From contig CAWDGK010000005.1 in NCBI GenBank assembly GCA_963801855.1, positions 1 to 64,000 of the forward strand: a stretch of DNA of 64,000 nucleotides, in the 5' to 3' direction. The notes under the pieces were generated by a model. That model ran no database searches and was not told the DNA's origin. It saw nothing but the letters and a program-made list of their open reading frames with translations. A program made the translations under genes and the position numbers. Of the stretch, positions 47,776 to 56,909 are shown piece by piece. This DNA comes from JACDAN01 sp963801855 (lineage in GTDB: Bacteria > Actinomycetota > Thermoleophilia > Gaiellales > Gaiellaceae). Numbering within the stretch: position 1 is the first letter of the stretch; each line of letters opens with the position of its first letter.

Positions 47776-48450
47776 ATGGACGCGGCGGTGACGACACCCG
47801 AGGACGAGGTTCGCGAGAGCGGCCTCGTCGAGCACCTCGAGGAGCAGGCAGCGCTCTTCTGGGACACCGTTCAGGGAGAGACTCAGCGCGGCCACCGCTA
47901 CAACACCGGCCGCGTGACGGGCAGAGACGGGTACGAGGAGGGTCTCCGCCTCTACCGTCTCCTCCGCGAGATGAAGCCGCTCGTCGCCGTCGAGACCGGT
48001 GTCTGCAACGGCGTCTCGACCGCCTTCCTCCTCCTCGCGCTCGAGCGGAACGGCAGCGGCGAGCTCCATTCGATCGACCTCCCCGAGATCGCGGGCGAGG
48101 AGTACGAGCCGGGGACGTTCTGGGACGGAAAGGGCGGCGCGGTGATCCCGCCGGGGAGGGAGCCGGGCTGGATGGTGCCGGCCCACCTCCGAAAGCACTG
48201 GCACCTGGTGCTCGGCCGCAGCCAGGACGAGCTGCCGGGCTTGCTGGAGCGCACGGGCCCAATCGATTTCTTCATGCACGACAGCGAGCACTCCTACGAG
48301 TGCATGAGCTTCGAGTTCGAGCACGCCTGGGAGGCGATGCGCGACGGCGGAGCACTCGTGGCCGACGACGTGAACGTGAACACGGCGTGGGAGGAGTTCA
48401 CGCAGCGCGCCAGGCGCGGGCCGCAGCCGCTCGGTCGAAGCTGTCGCTGA
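47776..48450 (+). CDS. Class I methyltransferase (Methyltransf_24/CmcI-like)
   Basis: From ATG 47776, 224 residues. Marks: EMKPLVAVETGVCNGVSTAF (SAM loop), ERNGSGELHSIDLPEIAGEE, WHLVLGRSQDELPGLLERTG, IDFFMHDSEHSYECMSFEFE and MRDGGALVADDVNVNTAWEE. These match methyltransferases and cephalosporin-hydroxylase-like proteins found in glycan clusters. The C-terminus after residue 210 is basic and may be affected by a shift. The next gene starts 10 bases downstream. Confidence 0.78.
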   Translation: MDAAVTTPEDEVRESGLVEHLEEQAALFWDTVQGETQRGHRYNTGRVTGRDGYEEGLRLYRLLREMKPLVAVETGVCNGVSTAFLLLALERNGSGELHSIDLPEIAGEEYEPGTFWDGKGGAVIPPGREPGWMVPAHLRKHWHLVLGRSQDELPGLLERTGPIDFFMHDSEHSYECMSFEFEHAWEAMRDGGALVADDVNVNTAWEEFTQRARRGPQPLGRSCR

Positions 48451-48460
48451 TCGTGGCAAG

Positions 48461-49505
48461 GTGGGACGACGCACCGTCCTCGGGTCTCGCGCGGCGCGGG
48501 GCGCTCTCGGGAACCGCCGCCCTCGTCAACGCGCTGCGAGAGAACGGCGAGCGCCAGGTTCGCATCATCGGCACAGACATGGCCGAACGGGCCGTGGGCC
48601 GACACATCTGCGACGCCTTCCACCTCGTGCCGTCGGGATCCGACCCCGGCTTCGCCGATGCGATGCTCGACGTGGTGGCGAAGGAAGGCGTCGACGCCAT
48701 CCTGCCCCAGTCCTCGTACGACCTTCTGGGCCTCGCCGACGCGAAGGACCGCTTCGAGGACGTAGCGGTCCTGGTCGCCTCACCCGAGGCGGTGCGGCGC
48801 TCGAACGACAAGGCCGAGAGCTACGCACTGCTGGACGAGATCGGCGTCCCCGGTCCGCGCTGGCTGCGGGTCGTCGGCGGCGAGGCGGTCGCCGACGCCG
48901 CGCGCGAGCTCGGCTACCCCGGCGAGGACGTGGCGATCAAGCCCGCGTTCTCGTCCGGGTCCCGCGGCTTTCGGATCCTCTCCGCGGATGCCGACCGGCG
49001 CGAGCAGCTCCTGACCAACCGGCCCGGGGTCGCGGAGGCGCTGCGGCTCGAGGAGCTCGTCGAGCTGCTCGGCGACGACGACACGCCGCTGCTCGTCATG
49101 GAGCTGGCTACCGGCATGGAGCGGACGATCGACGGGATCGCCGTGGGCGGCCGGATCGCCCTCGGCCACCCGAAGACCCGTGAGGCGATGCGCGCCGGGC
49201 TCGCGATGTTCTTCGCCACCCTCGACGATCCCTGGCTGATGGAAATCGCCGGGAAGATCGTCGAGGCTCTGGCGCTCGATCACTTCTTCAACATCCAGCT
49301 CGTCGGCGACAAGGTGATCGAGATCAATCCGAGGATCTCGACGATCGTCTACCAGGAAGACCTGAACCTGCCCTGGCTGGGCGTCAAGCACGCGCTGGGG
49401 GAGATCTCGACGGAGGAGCTCGGCGCGTACCAGGCGCGGGTGCGCCCGACGCGGAGGGCGCTCCGCTACTTCGACCAGGTCGAGTGGGACGACCCCTCCG
49501 AGTAG
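48461..49505 (+). CDS. ATP-grasp ligase, carbamoyl-phosphate-synthase-like, one frameshift near the start
   Basis: A GTG at 48461 gives GRRTVL, and after a shift near 48,490 the Rossmann start continues ALSGTAALVNALRENGE, then VRIIGTDMAERAVGRHICDA. The ATP-grasp core is intact: SNDKAESYALLDEIGVPGPR, EDVAIKPAFSSGSRGFRILS, LLVMELATGMERTIDGIAVG and DHFFNIQLVGDKVIEINPRI with a STIVYQEDLNLPWLG tail. About 347 residues. It is related to the protein at 9,576. The following GT4 gene overlaps its end by 22 bases. Confidence 0.82.
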
Positions 49506-50423
49506 TCCACACCCCGCTGAACGTGGCGGGGATCCCGTGGACGAACGTGCAGGCGCTGCGCCGCAAGGGCGTCGACGCCAGGCTCGTCGTCGTCGAGCGC
49601 CAGAAGCTCCATCCGGAGGCCGATCTGTCGCTCGACCGGCCCGGCGGCTTCTGGGGGCGCCAGGCCGTACAGTGGCCGGCCTTCCTCCGGTTGCTGCCGA
49701 AGACCGACGTCTTTCACTTCTACTTCGGCTGGACGCTGGTGCCGCGCAAGCTCCAGTGGCCGATCCTCAAGGCGACCAGGCGCAAATCGGTGCTCCACTT
49801 CCTCGGCTCGGACATTCGAGGCAAGACCCCGGAGCAGCTTCGGTATGCGCGAGGAGCCGATGCCCGGATCGTCGGCTCCTACGACGCGCTCCGCTGGGTG
49901 CCCGACGCGCACGTCGTGCCGCCCGGGCTCGACCTGCGGGAGTACCTGCCTTCGCCGCCCGAGGATCGCGACCGGCCGGTCGTCCTCCACGCCCCGTCGA
50001 GCAGGCGCCGCAAGGGGACGGAGCACGTCGTCGCAGCCTGCGAGGGCCTGGATGTCGAGCTCGACATCGTCGAGGGGGTCAGGCACGACGAGGCCCGCCG
50101 GCGCTACGAGCGAGCCGACATCGTCGTCGACCAGCTGAACGCCGGCTGGTACGGGATCTTCGCGCTCGAGGCGATGGCGCTCGGCAAGCCGGTGCTCAGC
50201 TATCTCCGACCGGAGGCCGTGGAGGAGACCGAGCACGCCCTCGGCCTCGACGTCCCGATCGTGCCGGTGACGAAGGAGACCCTCAGAGAGCAGATCGCGG
50301 GGCTCGCGTCGTCGGCCGAGCGGCGGCGCCAGGCAGGCGCCGCCTCCCGGGCGTATGTCGAGCGGGTGCACGACGCCGACAAGGGCGCCGAGCGCCTGCT
50401 CGAGATCTACCGCTCGTCTGTAG
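49484..50423 (+). CDS. Family 4-like glycosyltransferase, probable C-terminal frameshift
   Basis: From GTG 49484 (MGRPLRVVHTPLNVAGIPWT). It has KTDVFHFYFGWTLVPRKLQW, VLHFLGSDIRGKTPEQLRYA, RIVGSYDALRWVPDAHVVPP, the donor segment VVLHAPSSRRRKGTEHVVAA and IVVDQLNAGWYGIFALEAMA. The frame as read continues past the likely end, antisense to the lamin-tail gene; a shift near 50,415 would end it at the TAG at 50421, just before a hairpin. Length then is about 313 residues. Confidence 0.75.
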
Positions 50424-50431
50424 TCGAGGGA

Positions 50432-50451
50432 CGGGCGTGGCGAGACGCCCG
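50432..50451. terminator. Hairpin between convergent genes
   Basis: CGGGCGT pairs with ACGCCCG across a six-base loop, in the gap between the ends of the GT4 gene and the collagen-like gene. It could terminate both. No T-run is present. Confidence 0.45.
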
Positions 50452-50467
50452 CCCCTCGGTTCCGAGG

Positions 50468-51405
50468 TTACGGGGTCATCGCGTTCGCCGCTCCCCGGGT
50501 GACCGTGGTCGTGAACGCCCAGTCCGACGCGGCGTCGTTCGTGTCCTTGCCGTTCGGATTGCGGATCAGCGAGCCCGCGACGGTCGTCGAGTCCTCGACG
50601 GTGGCCGGCAGCACCGTGCCCTCGACCAGGTTGAGGGTCTGACCGCCGATCGTGGCCGCCGTGATCGCTCCCTCGTAGGAGAGCGCGTCCACGAGCGCTG
50701 ATCCGTCGAGCAGGGCGAGCCCGTCGGGCGCACCGTTCTGCAGCTCGATCGGCACGTCGAGGTAGCCGCCGGCCGCCAGGGAGCCCGTGAGGGCCACCCG
50801 GTCGTACTCCGCGCCATCGCCGCCGTTCACCGCGACGAGATCGACGGTCGCAAGGTCAGCGGCCGCTCCGCCCGTGTTGTGGATCTCGACGAAGCCGTTC
50901 GAGTCCGCCCCGACCTGGTCGTAGTCGACCTCGTTGATCACGAGCTTCGCCGCTCCCACCGGGTGGAGGCGGTGGTGGGGGCGGCGGAGGCGGCTGCTGG
51001 TCGGGAGCGGCCTCGCAGGTGAGACTCACGTCACCGCCCGCGGCGACCGTGACCTTGATCTCGCCGGCTGCCGAGTCTTCGGCGATGCAGGGAACGCCCT
51101 CGAGCGTCCTGAGCCCCGAGACGACCGTGCCCGGATCGCCCTTGTCCCCCTTCGGCCCAGGCTGCGCCGGCAGCACCGGGCGCGCCGGCGTCGCCCTTGT
51201 CTCCCTTGGCGCCTTCGATGTTCCAGCTCACCGGCGTCTCCCGCCTGCGGCACTGGGCCGGGCCGGAGACCTGGCGCAGCCACCCGCTCGATGGGTGCTT
51301 GCAGGCGTAGATCAGCGTCGGCGGATCCCCGGCGCTCGCGCCCAGGGCCGACCCGACGACGACGAACACCGTCGCCGCAGCGGCGGCCAACAGAATGGTC
51401 TTCAT
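50468..51405 (-). CDS. Secreted collagen-like protein with lamin-tail domain, two frameshifts
   Basis: From ATG 51405 (strong site GGAGG): signal peptide MKTILLAAAAATVFVVVGSA, a Cys-containing module (YACKHPSSGWLRQVSG), a collagen-like Gly-x-y run (GAKGDKGDAGAPGAAGA, then GPKGDKGDPG), a second Cys module (VPCIAEDSAAGEIKVTVAAG), a run of eleven prolines and a C-terminal lamin-tail domain (LVINEVDYDQVGADSNGFVE, DVPIELQNGAPDGLALLDGS, SLIRNPNGKDTNDAASDW). Frame changes fall near 51,180 and 50,955. About 310 residues. It is probably a surface-exposed structural or adhesive protein; LTDs often mediate attachment of exported proteins. Confidence 0.78.
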
Positions 51406-51506
51406 GCTCCTCCTTCGTTTTGCTTGACGAAGAGGAGATAGACGCGGGCGCCAGCAGCCCGCCAGGGCGGTGCACGCACTAGGCGCTGACTCGGCGCAGA
51501 GTCGAA

Positions 51507-52213
51507 CTAGCGACCGACGAGCTTGAACATGCGCCGCCCGGCCCGCTCGACCGGCCCCGGTATCCAGCCGCGCTTCTTCTTGACGACGCGGGTGACCACG
51601 CCGAACACCGCCTTCGTTCCCTGGACGCGACGCGCATGGAGCCGGTCGTACGCGGTGTTCTGCGCGACCTTCGACGCGATCGTCGTCGAGCCGATCACGA
51701 AGCGAACGTCCCGGAACTGCACGCGACGCGAAGATCTTCTCGGCGATCGACCCGGCGGACACCTGCGTGCCAGGTCGTGTCGTGGAACGCAATCGTCCCG
51801 CCCTCCACCACCTTCGGAACCCAGGTGTCGAAGTCGTGACGGACGTCGTCCTCCTCGTGCGAGCCGTCGACGAACAGGAGCTCGATCGGCTCGTCGAAGT
51901 CGTCGACGACGTCCTGCGAAAGCCCTTTCACCGGCGTGACGAGATCGGCGATCCCCGCGCGCTCGATGTTCTGCTTGAACTCGCCGTGCCGGTAGTCGGC
52001 GTGCGGATCGACCGCGAAGATCCGGACGCCGTTGCCGGCGCGCGACCCGAGCCCCAGGCAGATGGTCGACTTTCCCTTCCACGACCCGATCTCGACGATG
52101 ACGCCCTTGCCCGTGCACTCCCTCGCAAGCTCGTAGAGCGCTTCGCCCTCCTCGTCGGAGAGCCAGCCGGGGACGTCTTTCATCAGCTCCTTCACGGGAG
52201 CGAAGTCGCTCAC
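51507..52213 (-). CDS. Class I methyltransferase (Methyltransf_24), one frameshift
   Basis: From GTG 52213 (MSDFAPVKELMKDVPGWLSD). It has GVIVEIGSWKGKSTICLGLG, VRIFAVDPHADYRHGEFKQN, ELLFVDGSHEEDDVRHDFDT and GGTIAFHDTTWHAGVRRV. A shift near 51,765 leads to VRFVIGSTTIASKVAQNTAY and the basic tail. About 235 residues. This is the glycan-cluster type of SAM methyltransferase. The start overlaps the cupin gene stop. Confidence 0.78.
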
Positions 52214-52683
52214 AGCTCGCGGTCCCAGTAGTCCACATGGCTCTCGCGCCGAACGAGCACGTGATCCGCGCGGCCCTCGGGCCCGGGAAAGACGCCGATC
52301 TTGTCGCTGTCGGGATAGACCGCGACCGCAGGGTCGACGTTGGTCGAGAGGATCATCACGCGCACCGTCTCGTCGGTCGTGTTCGTGAACTTGTGAGCGC
52401 CCTCCGGCCCGACCGGGAAGCAGATCACGTCCCACTGCTCGACCTCTTCCTCGCCGTCGGGGTGCCGGAGCGTCGGTCGGCCCTCGAGCACGATCGCCCA
52501 CTCCTCGTTCCCGTACTCGTAGTGGTACGGGCAGACGCTCTGGCCCGGGGGGAGCTCGTAGACGGTCGCGCCGAGCATCGAGGCTCCGATGGACTGCCCG
52601 AAGCGCGCCATCGCGATCTTGTAGCCCTCGGGGTCGGTGTCGTCGGTCTCGAACTCGAGCGAGTTGAGGTTGGTCTTCTTCAC
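52210..52683 (-). CDS. Cupin-domain protein
   Basis: Intact, 157 residues, from GTG 52683 (MKKTNLNSLEFETDDTDPEG). A single conserved cupin barrel with the metal-binding motifs VCPYHYEYGNEEWAIVLEGR (His-x-Tyr... Glu) and FPVGPEGAHKFTNTTDE. The second motif holds one His. Function unknown; such small cupins act as sugar epimerases/isomerases, dioxygenases or sensors. It starts just upstream of the methyltransferase gene and ends the minus-strand run from the metal transporter. Confidence 0.8.
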   Translation of the reverse strand: MKKTNLNSLEFETDDTDPEGYKIAMARFGQSIGASMLGATVYELPPGQSVCPYHYEYGNEEWAIVLEGRPTLRHPDGEEEVEQWDVICFPVGPEGAHKFTNTTDETVRVMILSTNVDPAVAVYPDSDKIGVFPGPEGRADHVLVRRESHVDYWDREL

Positions 52684-52696
52684 GCCCGCGATTGAA

Positions 52697-53911
52697 TCAG
52701 GCGACGAACAGTCCCGTGACGTACATCACGGCCACCCCGGCCAGGAACCCGCCGAGGACGTAGGGCGACGAGAGCCCTCCAGGCGCCTTTCGCGCGACGT
52801 AGCGACCCACCTCGACCACGACCTCGAACGCCGCGCCCGCCGCCGCCGCGAAGAAGACGACCCCGAGCAGGTCGCTCGTCACGAAGCCGCCGAGCCAGGC
52901 GCCGAGGATGGCCGGCGCACCCGCGATCAGGACGAGGGTGGCCAGCCGCGCAAAGGAGACCTGCTTGCCCTCCGAGAGCGGCGCGGCGATGCCGAGCCCC
53001 TCGGTGACGTTGTGGATCATGAACCCGACGACGAAGAACGTTCCGAGCGCGAGCTCGCCGAGCGCGAACGAGGAGCCGATCGCGAGCCCCTCGCCCAGGT
53101 TGTGGAGGCCGATGCCGATCGCGACGAGGCTCGCGAGCGCGACGCCGGACGCACCGGCCGAGCCGCCGCTGCGCCGCCCCAGGCGACCCGGAGATCGACG
53201 TGAGGATCAGGTAGCTCGAGGCGACGCCGAGTAACACGAGGCCCGCACCGCCGAGGGCGCTCGGAAGCGCGGCCTGCAGCGCGAACGCCTCGGACAGCGC
53301 CTCGACCGCGAGGAACGAGAGGAGTCCCGCCGTGAGCGCCATGAACGCGGCGAGCCACTCGGGCGCCGCGCGGCGCAGCGACGGCAGCCACAGCAGTCCG
53401 AGCGCGACCGGCACGACGCCGACGAGGAAGCCGATCAACCGCGTAGCCGAAGATGCTCCTCCCGGAGGCCCCGGGCGTCTCGACGGCCGCGGGAATCTCC
53501 TGCGTCGTCTGGATCCCGGTCGAGCTCGTGACGCCGACGGAGATCGGCTCGTCCTCGACCCAGTCGAACTGGCACGACGATGTCGCTGGAGCGAAGGCGG
53601 CCGAGCGTCGCGGGGCCGTCGAGCTCGAACGGCATGATCGCGTCGTCGACGGTCACCGAGGCGATCGTCAGGTCGTCGCGCTGCGGGTTCGTGACCCGGA
53701 TCCGGATCTCGCCCGGGTGGAACTCGACCCGGCGGATGTCGAACTCGTCGGCCGGCGGCGGGTTGTCGCCGAGCAGCCCGGTGATCGACGAGCCGGTCGC
53801 CGTGAAGAGCGCGACGACGCCGGTGAGCAGGAGCACGATCGGAACGAGCGCCCAGAGGCGCCAGCTGCGGCCCTCGCGCTTCGCTGCGGCGGATTCAGCG
53901 TCGTCAATCAG
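52697..53911 (-). CDS. ZIP-family metal transporter with extracytoplasmic N-terminal domain, frameshifted
   Basis: The C-terminal 250 residues are a ZIP transporter with eight membrane segments and the metal-binding pair IGIGLHNLGEGLAIG and GFMIHNVTEGLGIAAPL. In front of it, in one continuous protein after correcting shifts near 53,580 and 53,190, lie a membrane segment (LWALVPIVLLLTGVVALF) and a small domain (DEFDIRRVEFHPGEIRIRVT, LTIASVTVDDAIMPFELDG) linked by SIFGYA to the first ZIP helix. About 400 residues. The start near 53,911 (CTG, or TTG 53907 in another frame) is unclear. It should import Mn, Fe or Zn and follows the multicopper oxidase gene. Confidence 0.75.
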
Positions 53912-54920
53912 TCCGCCACGTCGAAGAACCCCATCCAGCCGAGCTCGGCGAACTCCGACTGGTGCGCGTGGAACATGAAGAGGCCGGTGTTGGCGAAGTC
54001 GATCTCGATGATCCCGCGCTGGCCCTGGCTCTGCATCACGGTGTCCGTGTACTCGAACTGGTCGGTCGGTCCCGTTCGGGTAGTAGCGGAAGAAGTCGCC
54101 GTGGAGGTGGAACGAGTTGATGAGGTCGAACTCGGTCAGGTTCGCGAGGTAGATCCGCACCGTCTTCGAGCGGCTGCACGCGAATCGGGTACTTCGCGTA
54201 GTAGAACGACTTGCCGTTGACGGTGTAGAAGTTGTTCTCGCCGTCGCCGTCGGTGTCGAAGCCGTTCATGACCATGACGAGCTCGTGCGCCGGCGGTGCG
54301 CGGCTTCGGCGGGTCGATGATGAAGGCGCCGTAGAGGCCCTTGTGGATGTGCTTCTTGAGCGGCGTCGCGTGGCAGTGGTAGAGGTGCATGCCGGCCGGG
54401 CCGCGCGGGAAACTCGTACGTGAACGATCGCCGCCGGGCTCCACGATCTCGAAGACGCCGTCCATGTTCGGCGGGGTGGATCCCGTGGAAGTGAATCGTG
54501 TGCGGGTGCGAGCCGCGGTTCTGGAAGTGGACGCGCAGCAGATCGCCCTCGGTCGCCCGGATGATCGGGCCGGGAACGGTGCCGTTGTACGTCCAGGCGC
54601 TGAACTCGACGCCCTGGGCGATCTCGATCGTCTTGTCGATCGCGAAGAGCTCGTACTCGCGCACACGCCCCGGCTTGTGCGGCAGCGCGGTGGGCGGGAT
54701 CAGGAGCTTGTCGAGGTCGTGCGGCCCGCCCGGGGCCGGGACATGGTCGACCGATCATCGCCGCGTGACCCATGGTCGGCGTGCTGGTGGCCAAGGTGCG
54801 TCGCGCTCGGATCCGCATGCGGCGGTGCCCGGCCAGGCGAGGCGCGCGAACGGCGCGGCAGCCAGATCCGGCGCCGCGCCGGCCAGCAAACGCTTCCGTG
54901 TCAACCTTAGGTTTAGACAT
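53908..54920 (-). CDS. Multicopper oxidase, many frameshifts
   Basis: The ATG at 54920 lies inside a DtxR-type palindrome. All four copper-binding motifs can be seen in successive frames: RGSHPHTIHFHGIHP, GMHLYHCHATPLKKHIHKGL, FHLHGDFFRYYPNGTD and LFMFHAHQSEFAELGWMGFF. Other segments are PGRVREYELFAIDKTIEI and YNGTVPGPIIRATEGDLL. At least six single-base shifts occur. About 335 residues, the size of a two-domain oxidase; the His motifs with HCHxxPxxxHIHxG resemble copper nitrite reductase-like and laccase-like proteins. It ends at TGA 53908, next to the ZIP gene, and may oxidise a metal such as Mn or Fe. Confidence 0.8.
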
Positions 54921-54928
54921 GCCTAAAC
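54911..54928. promoter_or_regulatory. DtxR/MntR-type operator palindrome
   Basis: GTTTAGACATGCCTAAAC is an 18-bp inverted repeat, palindromic except for the pair at positions 7 and 12, and similar to DtxR-family boxes. It contains the oxidase ATG (54920-54918) and lies 15 bases before the start of the DtxR-type gene, so it could control both directions. Confidence 0.7.
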
Positions 54929-54942
54929 TATAACTGAGACGT

Positions 54943-55605
54943 ATGGAACTCTGCACCGAACGCGAATGCGCAGGACTACCTCAAGGAGATCTACAAGCTC
55001 GAGGCGGCGACCGGACGCCGTGCGACGACGTCAGCGCTCGCCGCGCGGCTCGGCGTGTCGGCGCCGTCGGTCACGCTCGATGCTGAAGAAGCTCGCGTCG
55101 CTCGGGCTCGTCGAGCACGAGCCCTACCGCGGCGCCCTGCTCACGCCGAGCGGCGAGAAGGTCGCACTCGAGGTGATCCGCCACCACCGCCTGCTCGAGC
55201 AGTACCTCTCGGCAGACGCTGGGCCTACCGATCGACGAGGTTCACGACGAGGCCGACCGGCTCGAGCACGCGCTCTCGGAGGAGCTCGAGGCCCACATCG
55301 ACGAGCCCTCGGCTATCCCGACGCACGACCCGCACGGCGATCCGATCCCGGGCCCGGACCTGAAGATCGTCCTGACCGAGACGACGCCGCTCTCGAACCT
55401 CCAGCCCGGCATGAAGGCGATCGTCTCGCGGGTCCCGGACGGGGACGGCGAGCTCCTCCGCTATCTCGACGAGCTCCGGCTCACACCCGGCAACGACGTC
55501 GAGGTGACGGAGTCCGCGCCGTTCGAGGGCCCGGTCACCGTGCGAGTCGGCGGCCAGGATCACGCGATCTCGCGCGAGCTCGCAGCGCGTATCGCTGTAA
55601 CTTGA
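54943..55605 (+). CDS. DtxR-family metalloregulator, MntR-like, three frameshifts
   Basis: From ATG 54943. In corrected frame: AQDYLKEIYKLEAATGRRAT, winged helix SALAARLGVSAPSVTLMLKK, LASLGLVEHEPYRGALLTPS, dimer/metal domain LEVIRHHRLLEQYLS and IDEVHDEADRLEHALSEELE, then a C-terminal SH3/FeoA-like domain LQPGMKAIVSRVPDGDGEL. Shifts near 54,973, 55,078 and 55,218. By alignment to IdeR/DtxR, Met10 is Asp and Cys102 is Asp, the pattern of manganese-sensing MntR proteins. About 221 residues. It should repress the divergent oxidase-ZIP operon through the palindrome at 54,911. Confidence 0.85.
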
Positions 55606-55628
55606 CAGTTACGTAACTCTAGAGTTAC
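55597..55628. promoter_or_regulatory. Two tandem 16-bp ArsR-type operators
   Basis: Two inverted repeats of the form GTAACT-N4-AGTTAC lie end to end: 55597-55612 (spacer TGAC) and 55613-55628 (spacer CTAG, fully palindromic). The first includes the stop codon of the MntR-like gene. They cover the promoter of the ArsR gene that starts at 55638. Confidence 0.8.
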
Positions 55629-55630
55629 TC
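55602..55630 (+). promoter_or_regulatory. Promoter of the ArsR-AHSA1 operon
   Basis: TTGACA (55602-55607, exact consensus) and TTACTC (55625-55630) are 17 bases apart. Transcription would begin close to the GTG at 55638, so the mRNA may be leaderless. Both tandem operators overlap the promoter. Confidence 0.6.
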
Positions 55631-55637
55631 TCTTGGC

Positions 55638-55955
55638 GTGAGCGCGTTCGAAGCTCTTGCCGACCCGACCCGGCGCCGCATCGTCGAGCTCGTTGCCGGC
55701 GGCGAGCGGTCGGCCGGCGAGATCGCCGACGCCTTCGCCATCTCACGCCCTGGTGTCTCCAGGCACCTCCGAGTGCTGCGGGAGCACGGCGTGATCCGCG
55801 CCCGGGAAGACGGCACTCGCAGGCTGTACTCGCTGGCAGCGGACGGTTTGGCCGAGATGGACGACTGGCTGCATCGCTTCTGGACGAACCGCCTGGACGC
55901 GCTGGAAACGGAGCTGAGGAGAGGACGACGTGAATCAGGGACAACTTCGAGCTGA
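55638..55955 (+). CDS. ArsR-family transcriptional regulator
   Basis: Intact, 105 residues, from GTG 55638 (MSAFEALADPTRRRIVELVA). The winged helix-turn-helix reads GERSAGEIADAFAISRPGVS and RHLRVLREHGVIRAREDG. There is no cysteine, so it does not sense metals through the classic thiol sites. It is paired with an AHSA1-domain gene starting 26 bases before its stop, the usual arrangement for ArsR proteins that respond to an organic ligand or stress. It very probably represses its own operon by the tandem operators. Confidence 0.88.
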   Translation: MSAFEALADPTRRRIVELVAGGERSAGEIADAFAISRPGVSRHLRVLREHGVIRAREDGTRRLYSLAADGLAEMDDWLHRFWTNRLDALETELRRGRRESGTTSS

Positions 55956-56442
55956 GGGAGACCGCTCCGGCGTCCGCTTCGAGCGCCGGTACGACGCGAC
56001 GCCGGACGAGCTTTGGTCGGCGCTGACCGAGCCCGAGCGGCTCAGCCGTTGGCTCGCCAATGTTGCGGAGCTGGAGCTCGAGGTGGGCGGCCGCTTCCAC
56101 CTCCTCTGGGATGAGAGCGACGGGACGCAGCGGACGGACGGGACCGTGCTGGCCCTCGAGCCCGGTCGCCTACTCGAGCTCGGCTGGACGTATCCCGGCG
56201 AGCCGGACAGCACGGCACGGTTCGAGCTCCGGCCGGACGGCGACGGCACGATCCTCGTCCTCGACCACCGCGGCCTGCCGCCATCGGCGATCGCCGGCTA
56301 CGGCGCGGGCTGGCACTCGCATCTCGACTCGCTGGCGGCTCACCTGGCCGGCGGCGAGGCGGACTGGTCTGCCCGGTTCCAGGAGCTCGGCCCCGCCTAC
56401 GAGAGGAGCGCCAAAGCCCTTGAAGCGAGCCCTGCCGGTTAG
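55930..56442 (+). CDS. SRPBCC/AHSA1-domain protein
   Basis: Intact, 170 residues, from GTG 55930. START-like helix-grip fold: FERRYDATPDELWSALTEPE, RLSRWLANVAELELEVGGRF, LLELGWTYPGEPDSTARFEL, LVLDHRGLPPSAIAGYGAGW. Such proteins bind hydrophobic ligands or act as stress co-factors and are regulated by the neighbouring ArsR. Ligand unknown. Confidence 0.85.
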   Translation: MNQGQLRAEGDRSGVRFERRYDATPDELWSALTEPERLSRWLANVAELELEVGGRFHLLWDESDGTQRTDGTVLALEPGRLLELGWTYPGEPDSTARFELRPDGDGTILVLDHRGLPPSAIAGYGAGWHSHLDSLAAHLAGGEADWSARFQELGPAYERSAKALEASPAG

Positions 56443-56909
56443 CGGTCGAAGTCGAAACGCGTGGCGGTCTTCGGGTAGTCGAGCTCGACCCAGGCGACCG
56501 CGCGCCGGGGACGGAGGACGAACCAGCCCTCCGTGACCTCCGGCCTGTAGGCGTACTTCGCCTCGTAGGAGTCGACGACGCCGGCCGGGAGATCCTCCCG
56601 CACGATCTCGCCACGCAGGATCACGACCTCGTCGCCGCTTTCGAGATGGACGAGAACTCGCGGATCGCGGGCGAGATTTCGCCCTTTCATCGATTGCGGG
56701 TTCGTCCCGAAGTACAGCGTGCCGTCGTGCCAGATGCCCCAGACCGGAGCGGCCGCAGGTGCCCCGTCACTCCCCGCTGTGACGATCCAGTAGTTGCGGG
56801 CGCGCTCCAGCCGCTCCTCGGCCCAGCTCCAGTCGAGCATCCCCTCCTCGTCCTGCGAGATGCCGTAACCCGCCTCGAACGCGGGCCGGCTACGCCGTGG
56901 AGAGCTCAA
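56439..56909 (-). CDS. Pyridoxamine 5'-phosphate oxidase-like flavin protein
   Basis: Intact, 156 residues, from TTG 56909; the frame includes the family N-terminus FEAGYGISQDEEGMLDWSWA. The split-barrel fold shows RNYWIVTAGSDGAPAAAPVW, GIWHDGTLYFGTNPQSMKGR, RVLVHLESGDEVVILRGEIV and a Trp/Arg-rich end. Members bind FMN, F420 or heme; a flavin or F420-dependent reductase is possible. Overlaps the PIG-L gene by four bases. Confidence 0.82.
   Translation of the reverse strand: MSSPRRSRPAFEAGYGISQDEEGMLDWSWAEERLERARNYWIVTAGSDGAPAAAPVWGIWHDGTLYFGTNPQSMKGRNLARDPRVLVHLESGDEVVILRGEIVREDLPAGVVDSYEAKYAYRPEVTEGWFVLRPRRAVAWVELDYPKTATRFDFDR

Noticed and set aside
50924..51180. Proline/glycine-rich stretch as a tandem DNA repeat
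   Set aside because: The repetition follows from codons for polyproline and Gly-x-y triplets; no longer DNA unit is repeated.
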